DNA from: Bacteroidota bacterium
Lineage (GTDB): Bacteria; Bacteroidota; Bacteroidia; Bacteroidales; UBA10428
Assembly (NCBI GenBank): GCA_017860375.1
Contig: JAGDMB010000205.1
Coordinates: 1 to 5,251 of the forward strand
DNA: 5,251 nt
Reading direction: 5' to 3'
Under the pieces are notes generated by a model that made no database searches, had not been told where the DNA came from, and saw only the letters and a list, made by a program, of their open reading frames with translations. Position numbers and translations under genes: made by a program. How positions within the stretch are numbered: the first letter of the stretch is position 1; each line of letters opens with the position of its first letter. Below are positions 1-5,251 of the stretch, piece after piece.

Positions 1-58
1 TGTAAAAACGACCTATGCATTGTCTCTGAAAAAAAGATAGAGTGTAAATAAAATTTTT
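1..58. other. AT-rich leader upstream of the dehydrogenase gene
   Basis: This stretch holds no gene that can be supported. It is A/T-rich, especially in its last 20 bases, and leads directly into the ATG at 59 without a Shine-Dalgarno-like purine run. A TTG at 20-22 and a TA at 45-46 lie at roughly the spacing of the Bacteroidota -33/-7 promoter elements, but the TTTG part of the -7 box is missing, so no promoter is called. Whether an upstream gene ends just before the window cannot be seen. Confidence 0.35.
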
Positions 59-1255
59 ATGCCAAAACACACGATTGTAACCATGCCCGGAGACGGAATA
101 GGCCGGGTGGTAATGCAGGAAGCCATCCGGGTATTGGATGCAGCCGGATTTGACGCCCTTTACCTGGAGGGCGATATCGGATGGGACTGCTGGTGCAGGG
201 AGGGTAATGCCCTGCCCGAGCGGACCATCAAGTTGCTGGAACAATACAAAGTAGGCCTTTTCGGGGCCATTACCTCCAAACCCAAGGAGGAGGCCGCGGC
301 TGAACTTGCACCGGAACTGCAAGGGAAAGGATATGTGTACGCAAGTCCTATCGTGGGCATGCGCCAGCATTTTGACCTGGATATCTGCATCCGGCCCTGT
401 CATACCTATAAGGGAAATCCGCTGAATTTCATCCGCCGCGGGGCACAGGGGGAAATTGAAGAACCGGAAGTCGACGTGGTGATCTTCAGGCAGAATACGG
501 AAGGCCTTTACTGCGGAGTGGAATGGAGTCACCCGGAAGGGATTGTGTACGACGCGCTGATGTCCCACAAGAATTTTGTCAAAAACTTCAGCCGGGTGCC
601 AAAGGAAGAAATTGCCGTGTCCACGAGGATCTTTACCCGCAGGGCTACGGAAAGGATATTGCGTGCCGCCTTTGAACATGCGGCACATAACGGTTACAAA
701 TCGGTCACCCTTTGCGAGAAACCCAATGTCATCCGCGAAACCTCAGGCATGATGTACAATATGGCCAAAGCCATGCAAAAGGAATATGGCGCGATTGAAC
801 TCTGGAACACCAATATTGATGCCCAGATGATGTGGCTGACAAAGAATCCCGAGGACTACGGGGTGATCGTGGCAGGGAACATGTTCGGAGATATTGTTTC
901 CGATGGTTTTGCCGGACTGATTGGCGGTCTGGGTTTTGCCTGCAGTGCCAACCTGGGGTCGACTATTGCCGTTTTTGAACCCACGCATGGATCGGCCCCA
1001 AAGTACGCGGGCTATGAAGTTTCCATCGTCAATCCGATAGCCATGATCGAATCGGCCTGCATGATGCTTGACCACCTGAAGGAAGAAGCACTGGCGGTGA
1101 AGATCCGGAAAGCCATTGCGGAAGTCATCCTGGAAGGCAAGGTAAGGACCTATGATATGATGAAGATGAAAGGCGATCGGGATGTGGTGAAGAATGGCGC
1201 CGCTTCCACAAGACAGATGGGAGATGCGATTATTGCGAAAGTGATAAGTGGATAA
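59..1255 (+). CDS. Isocitrate/isopropylmalate-family dehydrogenase, probably NADP-dependent
   Basis: A 398-residue beta-decarboxylating dehydrogenase, a normal length for the family. These cytosolic, Mg/Mn-dependent enzymes oxidise and decarboxylate a 2-hydroxy-3-carboxy acid to a 2-oxo acid. Visible motifs are MPGDGIG (9-15), the substrate loop with Ser96, Arg102 and Arg112 (RPC), FRQNTEGLY with Arg144 and Tyr151, the catalytic Lys221, metal-binding Asp254, Asp278 and Asp282 (GDIVSD), and HGSAPKYAG (310-318). By gapless alignment to E. coli IDH, Ser113, Arg119 and Arg129 match Ser96, Arg102 and Arg112, but Asn115 is Ile98. The cofactor site has Lys315-Tyr316, Val324 and Tyr365, matching the E. 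coli NADP determinants K344, Y345, V351 and Y391; R395 is Lys369. The start is the ATG that puts GDGIG at its usual distance from the N-terminus. The family is certain; isocitrate, homoisocitrate or another substrate remains open. Two isomerase genes downstream support a shared pathway. Confidence 0.93.
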   Translation: MPKHTIVTMPGDGIGRVVMQEAIRVLDAAGFDALYLEGDIGWDCWCREGNALPERTIKLLEQYKVGLFGAITSKPKEEAAAELAPELQGKGYVYASPIVGMRQHFDLDICIRPCHTYKGNPLNFIRRGAQGEIEEPEVDVVIFRQNTEGLYCGVEWSHPEGIVYDALMSHKNFVKNFSRVPKEEIAVSTRIFTRRATERILRAAFEHAAHNGYKSVTLCEKPNVIRETSGMMYNMAKAMQKEYGAIELWNTNIDAQMMWLTKNPEDYGVIVAGNMFGDIVSDGFAGLIGGLGFACSANLGSTIAVFEPTHGSAPKYAGYEVSIVNPIAMIESACMMLDHLKEEALAVKIRKAIAEVILEGKVRTYDMMKMKGDRDVVKNGAASTRQMGDAIIAKVISG

Positions 1256-1264
1256 GAAGGGTCT

Positions 1265-1278
1265 TTTGAATTTTCAAA
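1265..1278. repeat. Short AT-rich inverted repeat between genes 1 and 2
   Basis: TTTGAA (1265-1270) and its exact complement TTCAAA (1273-1278) are separated by only two T residues. The loop is too small and the stem too A/T-rich for a convincing terminator. It could be a binding site for a dimeric protein or chance; nothing else supports a function. Confidence 0.25.
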
Positions 1279-1311
1279 TAACTGAACATAACAGACGTAT
1301 TTCTACACAAC

Positions 1312-1866
1312 ATGATGCTGCAAACCATAAACGAACTCTGGCCTGAACTGGAATGGATACAGGACAGGGACCTCCGGGAAAAGACAGCAAAAACCTGGGA
1401 ACTGGCACTGAGAAAAAGTGTACTGAAACCGGATGATCTGAGAAAGATCCCGTTTACCCTGCTGGCTGGTCCTGACCTAAAGGTCAGTTTCATGGACCAT
1501 AAAAGAGCCGTGGTCCATATTGCCCGTGAAAGCGGATTGAAATTCAATGAATTCTTTGCAAATGAGCTCCCGGTGAATATGGATGTGCTTATTGCGGGGG
1601 CTATTCTGGCCGATGTCGGAAAGCTGCTTGAATATGAACTCGATGCAAAAGGCCGATGCATCCAGGGAAAATACGGAGAACTGGTGAGGCATCCGTTTTC
1701 AGGGGTTTCGCTGGCGGAACAATGCGGCGTTCCTCCTGAAGTCTGTCATATCATCGCGGCTCATGCCGGCGAGGGTGATCAGGTAAAGCGGTCAACCGAA
1801 GCCTATATTGTGCATCATGCGGATTTCATGACGTTTTTGCCCTTTAAAAACCGGGTCAGACCATGA
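1312..1866 (+). CDS. HD-domain protein with an altered HD dyad
   Basis: A 184-residue soluble protein that consists almost entirely of an HD-type (metal-dependent phosphohydrolase) fold. The family pattern of H, then HD, then H, H and D can be traced: His63 (MDHKRAVVHIA), Ala100-Asp101 (ILADVGKLLEYE, where most families have HD), His127 (RHPFSG), His146 and His151 (VCHIIAAHAGEGD), and His168-His169 with Asp171 (VHHADF). The first His of the dyad is thus Ala, which may weaken or change metal binding; this may be usual for its subfamily and cannot be judged here. There is no signal peptide or membrane segment. Two adjacent ATGs (1312 and 1315) could start it; the first is used here. It lies 56 nt after the dehydrogenase and 47 nt before a fused isomerase, which suggests co-transcription and a role linked to that pathway. 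HD proteins hydrolyse nucleotides or phosphoesters, but its substrate is unknown. Confidence 0.85.
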   Translation: MMLQTINELWPELEWIQDRDLREKTAKTWELALRKSVLKPDDLRKIPFTLLAGPDLKVSFMDHKRAVVHIARESGLKFNEFFANELPVNMDVLIAGAILADVGKLLEYELDAKGRCIQGKYGELVRHPFSGVSLAEQCGVPPEVCHIIAAHAGEGDQVKRSTEAYIVHHADFMTFLPFKNRVRP

Positions 1867-1875
1867 ATCATGAAT
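1862..1875 (+). repeat. Two tandem copies of CATGAAT over the stop codon of the HD gene
   Basis: CATGAAT occurs at 1862-1868 and again at 1869-1875. The first copy contains the TGA stop of the HD-domain gene (1864-1866). Only two copies are present, so this may be chance, but the unit length of 7 nt equals that of the three larger arrays at 3724-3915. Confidence 0.6.
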
Positions 1876-1913
1876 ATGTTTCACAACCCTTTGCATTTTG
1901 ATAATTTTTACCC

Positions 1914-3719
1914 ATGACTATAATAGAAAAGATACTTGCCGCGCACTCAGGGAAAATAAGTGTGGTTCCCGGAGAAATTGTGGATGTGATGATTGACGTG
2001 CGGCTGGCGAGGGATTTTGGAGGCGCCGGCGTGGTGAAAAATCTGCTGGCAAACAATCTCAGCATTGACGACAGCAACCGGACCTTTTTTACCTTCGACT
2101 GCAATCCTACCGGTTCGGACCAGCAATATGCAGCCAATCAGCAGAAATGCCGCATGTTTGCCCGCGAGAACAACATCATGGTTTTTGATATCAATGCCGG
2201 CATCGGAACCCATCTTGCCATCGACGAAGGGCTTGCAGTGCCGGGATCGACTCTGGTGTCGACCGATTCACATGCCAACATCCTGGGAGCGATCGGTGCC
2301 TTCGGCCAGGGTATGGGCGACCGTGATATCGCGGCTGCCTGGGCCAGAGGGGCTGTCTGGTTCAAGGTACCCGATACGGTAAAAATCACCTTGCAGGGAA
2401 AGAGGCCGCCGATGGTTTCAGCCAAGGATATTGCCCTCTCCCTTCTGAAGAAATTTGGAGCGGACGGACTTTTGGGTTACGCTGTGGAGTTGTATGGGGA
2501 AGAAGTGGAGAACCTCACCCTGGATGAGCGCATAACCATTTCCTCGATGGCCACCGAAATGGGGGCTATTGCGCTTCTTTTCCCGCCATCCGCTGCCGTG
2601 CTCAGCTATTGTCAGTCGAGGTCCCTGAACCCTTTCGAACCGGTTTATGCCGACCGGGATACTGCATACCGGCATCACCATGAAATGAACCTTGAAGATT
2701 TTATTCCTTCTGTATCCCTTCCAGGCCAGCCGCATCATGTTGTATCCGTGGAAGAAGTCAAAGGGACTAAAATTGATTCGGTATTCATCGGCAGTTGTAC
2801 CAATGGCAGAATGCAGGATATGGTGGAAGCCGCCATGGTATTGAAAGGCAGAAAAGCCGCACCGGGTGTGGTACTGAAAATTGTACCCTCAACCGATGAA
2901 ATCTGGAATGCCTGTATGAAGGAAGGACTGATCGCGGTGTTTAAATCGGCCGGTGCGCTCATCAGCAATGCCGGATGCGCCGGATGTGCTTCAGGCCAGG
3001 TCGGACAGAACGGACCGGGTGAAAAAACCGTAAGCACCGGTAACCGGAATTTTGAAGGCAAACAGGGCAAGGGTGAAGTATATCTCTCATCCGTTGCAAC
3101 CGCTGCGGCATCCGCAATCGCAGGTCATATCACCACGGCGGATGACATTCCCGAACAGCCCTCTGTGTTTGTTTCTTCCGGCCGGCAGGAGAAATCTTCT
3201 TCCGGCAGCATTACAAAAAGAGAGAAAAGGAATACGATCCTCCGGGGAAAGGTATGGCTTGTCCTTCAGGATAATATCGATACGGATATGATCTATCACA
3301 ACCGTCATCTGGCGGTGACCGATCTGAAAGAAATGGGAAAATATGCCTTTGGAAATCTGAAAGGCTGGGAAGACTATCCCCTCCGGTCAGAACCCGGTGA
3401 CATCCTCATCACCGGAAAGAATTTCGGTGCAGGAAGTTCGCGCCAGCAGGCTGTAGATTGCTTCCGGGCCCTTGATAACCAGGCTATCCTTGCAGAATCA
3501 TTCGGCGCGATATACGAAAGAAATGCCATTAACGCCGGTTTTCCGGTGCTGACGTATACCGACCTGGGGGATCTTGACCTGAAGGACCGCGATACGATTG
3601 TCGTTGATCTTGAAAAGGGTACGATAACCAACAACAAAAACAACAAAACCGTATCGATCGGAAAATTTTCGGAGGTGCAGATGAAGATATACCAGAACGG
3701 AGACTTGTTGCTGTTGTAG
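1914..3719 (+). CDS. Fused aconitase/isopropylmalate-isomerase-like (de)hydratase, divergent active site
   Basis: A 601-residue [4Fe-4S] (de)hydratase in which a LeuC-like large-subunit region (about 1-405) and a LeuD-like swivel domain (about 445-600) are joined by a Ser/Lys-rich linker (about 410-440). In most LeuC/LeuD-type enzymes these are separate proteins. Members move a hydroxyl group between neighbouring carbons of citrate-like acids. The N-terminus (MTIIEKILAAHSGK) is typical and fixes the start. Cluster ligands are Cys295 (GSCTNGR), Cys355 and Cys358. The swivel domain shows DNIDTD (453-458) and GKNFGAGSSR (501-510) with Ser508, Ser509 and Arg510. Several usual residues are changed: the Asp-His pair is Asp62-Cys63, DSHTCT is DSHANI (118-123), CGPC is CAGC, NRNFxGR has Lys383 in place of Arg, and SSREHA is SSRQQA. 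Asp118, Ser119, His120, His100 and Asn377-Arg378 are kept, so it is unlikely to be dead. It could act on citrate, homocitrate, isopropylmalate or another substrate; the subfamily is not recognised. Confidence 0.9.
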   Translation: MTIIEKILAAHSGKISVVPGEIVDVMIDVRLARDFGGAGVVKNLLANNLSIDDSNRTFFTFDCNPTGSDQQYAANQQKCRMFARENNIMVFDINAGIGTHLAIDEGLAVPGSTLVSTDSHANILGAIGAFGQGMGDRDIAAAWARGAVWFKVPDTVKITLQGKRPPMVSAKDIALSLLKKFGADGLLGYAVELYGEEVENLTLDERITISSMATEMGAIALLFPPSAAVLSYCQSRSLNPFEPVYADRDTAYRHHHEMNLEDFIPSVSLPGQPHHVVSVEEVKGTKIDSVFIGSCTNGRMQDMVEAAMVLKGRKAAPGVVLKIVPSTDEIWNACMKEGLIAVFKSAGALISNAGCAGCASGQVGQNGPGEKTVSTGNRNFEGKQGKGEVYLSSVATAAASAIAGHITTADDIPEQPSVFVSSGRQEKSSSGSITKREKRNTILRGKVWLVLQDNIDTDMIYHNRHLAVTDLKEMGKYAFGNLKGWEDYPLRSEPGDILITGKNFGAGSSRQQAVDCFRALDNQAILAESFGAIYERNAINAGFPVLTYTDLGDLDLKDRDTIVVDLEKGTITNNKNNKTVSIGKFSEVQMKIYQNGDLLLL

Positions 3720-3723
3720 ACCC

Positions 3724-3744
3724 GGTGTCCGCTGTCCGGTGTCC
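3724..3744 (+). repeat. Heptanucleotide array A: GSTGTCC x3
   Basis: Three head-to-tail 7-nt units, GGTGTCC, GCTGTCC and GGTGTCC, begin 4 nt after the stop codon of the first fused isomerase. The 7-nt segment GATTTTT (3745-3751) separates them from array B, so A and B stay in the same 7-nt register. A related TGTCC appears again after array B at 3827-3831. Confidence 0.85.
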
Positions 3745-3751
3745 GATTTTT

Positions 3752-3821
3752 GTTCACGGTTCACCGTTCACAGTTCACGGTTCACGGTTCACAGTTCACG
3801 GTTCACAGTTCACGGTTCACA
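3752..3821 (+). repeat. Heptanucleotide array B: GTTCACN x10
   Basis: Ten uninterrupted 7-nt units GTTCACN cover 70 nt. The last base of successive units reads G, C, A, G, G, A, G, A, G, A, so the later part is close to a 14-nt unit, GTTCACG followed by GTTCACA, which suggests growth by duplication of pairs. A degenerate unit (GTCACTG) follows at 3822-3828. The unit is not self-complementary, so no strong hairpin is formed. A short open frame through the array would encode a 7-residue periodic peptide, which simply reflects the 21-nt period of three units and is not evidence of a gene. Confidence 0.95.
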
Positions 3822-3852
3822 GTCACTGTCCACTTTTTCATCGGCTTAGTTT

Positions 3853-3915
3853 TTTGTTCTTTGTTCTTTATTCTTTATTCTTTGTTTTTTGTTCTTTGTT
3901 CTTTATTCTATATTC
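3853..3915 (+). repeat. Heptanucleotide array C: TTTRTTC x9, next to the start of gene 4
   Basis: Nine consecutive 7-nt units cover 63 nt: TTTGTTC, TTTGTTC, TTTATTC, TTTATTC, TTTGTTT, TTTGTTC, TTTGTTC, TTTATTC and TATATTC. The block GTTC/GTTC/ATTC at the left recurs at the right, again suggesting block duplication. The array is strongly T-rich on the + strand and out of register with array B by 3 nt. It ends 10 nt before the ATG at 3926, so it makes up most of the leader or promoter region of that gene. It repeats TTTG, a string found in the Bacteroidota -7 and -33 promoter elements, but no exact TAnnTTTG box was found. Confidence 0.93.
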
Positions 3916-3925
3916 TAATAAACCT

Positions 3926-5251
3926 ATGCCTCAACAGACTTTTGCAGAAAAAATTTTCGGTGCTCCGGCAGGAAGTATTGTCTTTCATAAGCCCGATATC
4001 ATTCTGAGCCATGATAATACAGCCAGCATTGAAAGCACGTTCCGGAAGATGGGAGGGAAAAAGGTGTCGGATCCACGGCGGTTGCTCATTGTGCTTGACC
4101 ATAATGCACCCCCCACCACCAGCAAACTGGCCAACGATTACCAGCAAATACGGGCCTTTGTGAAGGAACAGGGAATAGAACATTTTCATGATGCCGGCGA
4201 TGGGATCTGCCATCAGCTGATGGAGAAATATGCACGACCGGGAATGGTAATCGTCGGCAGTGACAGCCATACATGCACAGCGGGAGCCTTTAATGCGTTT
4301 GCGACCGGTATCGACCGTACCGAAACCGCCGGATTGTGGAAGCAGGGAGAAACCTGGTTCAGGGTGCCGGATTCGGTGAAGATCACCCTGCACGGCAGGT
4401 TGCCGGAAAATGTATATGCCAAAGACCTGGCACTTTACATCATCGGCATGATCGGTTCGAGCGGGGCGGATTACATGTCGGTCGAATACCATGGTGAAGG
4501 TGTGAAGACACTCACCCTTGCTGACCGGATGACCATTGCCAATCTGGCTTCCGAGATGGGCGCCAAGAATGCCGTATTTCCTGCCGATGAGGGTTTGCTT
4601 TCCCACCCGGGCATTGAATCCTCAGGTATATGGGCGGATCAAGGCGCGCGTTACCTGAAGGAATACACCGTTGAGCTTGACCGGTTGTTTCCTCTGATCT
4701 CCTGCCCCCATCACGTGGACAATGTAAGGAGTGTGGATGAAGTGGCCGGTACGCGGATCGGGCAAGCCCTGATCGGCACCTGCACCAACGGCAGGCTTGA
4801 AGATCTGAAGATCGCCGCTGATATACTGAAGGGCAGAAAGGTGGCGGAAGGTATGCAGCTTCTGATCACTCCGGCTTCCCGTGAAATATACCTTCAGGCC
4901 GTGAAAGAAGGCCTTGCGGAAGTATTCCTGTCTGCCGGCGCTATTATTCTTACGCCGTCATGCGGTCCTTGCCTGGGAACAGGGCAGGGAATTCCACCCG
5001 ACGGGATCAACGTTGTGTCTACGGCCAACCGCAATTTCTCGGGAAGGATGGGGAATCCCAAGTCATCCATTTACCTCGCCTCACCGGCAACGGTATCGCT
5101 ATCGGCTGTCCATGGTGAGATCACATCACCGGTCCGTTCAACCGTGAAGAACATTTTTCCCTATCGAATCAAACAATCCGATACCCTTATGGTACCTGCA
5201 TCCGATAATCGATATAGCAATGGGGTTTGGCATTACAAAGACGCAGATAAC
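3926..5251 (+). CDS. Second fused aconitase/isopropylmalate-isomerase-like (de)hydratase, 3' end outside the window
   Basis: The frame is open from the ATG at 3926 to the last base (442 codons), so the gene is cut by the window edge. Residues 1 to about 400 form a LeuC-like [4Fe-4S] (de)hydratase region with canonical motifs: Asp58-His59 (LDHNAPP), GICHQ with His96, GSDSHTCT with Asp113, Ser114 and His115, GTCTNGR with Cys286, CGPC with Cys346 and Cys349, and NRNFSGRMG with Asn368, Arg369 and Arg374. After a linker (about 401-432) comes GVWHYKDADN (433-442), which matches the opening of a LeuD-like swivel domain, so the product is probably a fused single chain like its neighbour. There is no Shine-Dalgarno sequence; the ATG is chosen because MPQQTFAEKIFG fits the family N-terminus. 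It follows the first isomerase gene after 206 nt of heptanucleotide arrays. Likely a cytosolic citrate-, homocitrate- or isopropylmalate-type isomerase; the substrate is not determined. Confidence 0.9.
   Translation, partial: MPQQTFAEKIFGAPAGSIVFHKPDIILSHDNTASIESTFRKMGGKKVSDPRRLLIVLDHNAPPTTSKLANDYQQIRAFVKEQGIEHFHDAGDGICHQLMEKYARPGMVIVGSDSHTCTAGAFNAFATGIDRTETAGLWKQGETWFRVPDSVKITLHGRLPENVYAKDLALYIIGMIGSSGADYMSVEYHGEGVKTLTLADRMTIANLASEMGAKNAVFPADEGLLSHPGIESSGIWADQGARYLKEYTVELDRLFPLISCPHHVDNVRSVDEVAGTRIGQALIGTCTNGRLEDLKIAADILKGRKVAEGMQLLITPASREIYLQAVKEGLAEVFLSAGAIILTPSCGPCLGTGQGIPPDGINVVSTANRNFSGRMGNPKSSIYLASPATVSLSAVHGEITSPVRSTVKNIFPYRIKQSDTLMVPASDNRYSNGVWHYKDADN

Noticed and set aside
743..1075. 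A 110-codon minus-strand open frame opposite the dehydrogenase
   Set aside because: It is the reverse complement of conserved dehydrogenase motifs, with no domain of its own.
1876..1913. Promoter of the Bacteroidota type just upstream of the first fused isomerase
   Set aside because: There are TTTG and TA strings, but no pair with the expected TAnnTTTG sequence and spacing, and the 47-nt gap is small enough for co-transcription.
3722..3751. Possible terminator after the first fused isomerase (GC-rich segment followed by five T)
   Set aside because: The best stem is only three or four base pairs (CGG/CCG), and the GC-rich segment is better explained as tandem array A.
3752..3821. CRISPR array
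   Set aside because: The units are 7 nt, contiguous and without spacers, so this is a simple tandem repeat.
3750..4007. A + strand open frame through the repeat arrays, starting at TTG, with a 7-residue periodic peptide
   Set aside because: It lacks a good start, its periodicity is the direct result of 7-nt repeats read in threes, its second half is hydrophobic only because of the T-rich array, and it overlaps the true start of the isomerase gene in another frame.
3908..4606. A 232-codon open frame on the minus strand
   Set aside because: It lies opposite a gene with clear LeuC-like motifs throughout and shows no recognisable domain; it is a by-product of the codon use of that gene.

Overview
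The window is a single-strand metabolic cluster: three complete genes and one gene that runs off the right edge, all on the + strand. In order these are an NAD(P)-dependent isocitrate/isopropylmalate-type dehydrogenase (59-1255), a small HD-domain protein (1312-1866), a single-chain aconitase/isopropylmalate-isomerase-like protein with large and small subunits fused (1914-3719), and a second protein of the same superfamily (3926 to beyond 5251) that appears to carry the same fusion. No RNA gene, insertion sequence or CRISPR array is visible.

The organism is probably a member of the Bacteroidota, but this is an inference. None of the four start codons is preceded by a recognisable Shine-Dalgarno purine run; the leaders are AT-rich (for example 47-58 and 1898-1910), as is usual in that phylum. 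Base composition is moderate, and runs of short tandem repeats between genes fit free-living or uncultured Bacteroidota. No marker gene settles it.

Layout: 1-58 is an AT-rich leader with no gene. The first three genes are separated by 56 and 47 nt and look co-transcribed. The gap between genes 3 and 4 is 206 nt and is made mostly of three successive, unrelated tandem arrays that all have a 7-nt period: GSTGTCC x3, GTTCACN x10 and TTTRTTC x9. The last array ends 10 nt before the start codon of gene 4.

How the genes fit together: an aconitase-superfamily isomerase plus a beta-decarboxylating dehydrogenase is the core chemistry that turns a citrate-like 2-hydroxy tri- or dicarboxylate into a 2-oxo acid (citrate to 2-oxoglutarate, homocitrate to 2-oxoadipate, or 2-isopropylmalate to 2-oxoisocaproate). 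The unusual points are that two fused isomerases sit side by side, one with canonical active-site motifs and one with several key positions changed, and that the dehydrogenase keeps the IDH-like NADP-binding residues but has Ile where E. coli IDH uses Asn115 to hold isocitrate. The true substrate therefore cannot be fixed from sequence alone. No synthase of the citrate, homocitrate or isopropylmalate type lies in the window; it would be expected nearby if this is a complete pathway.
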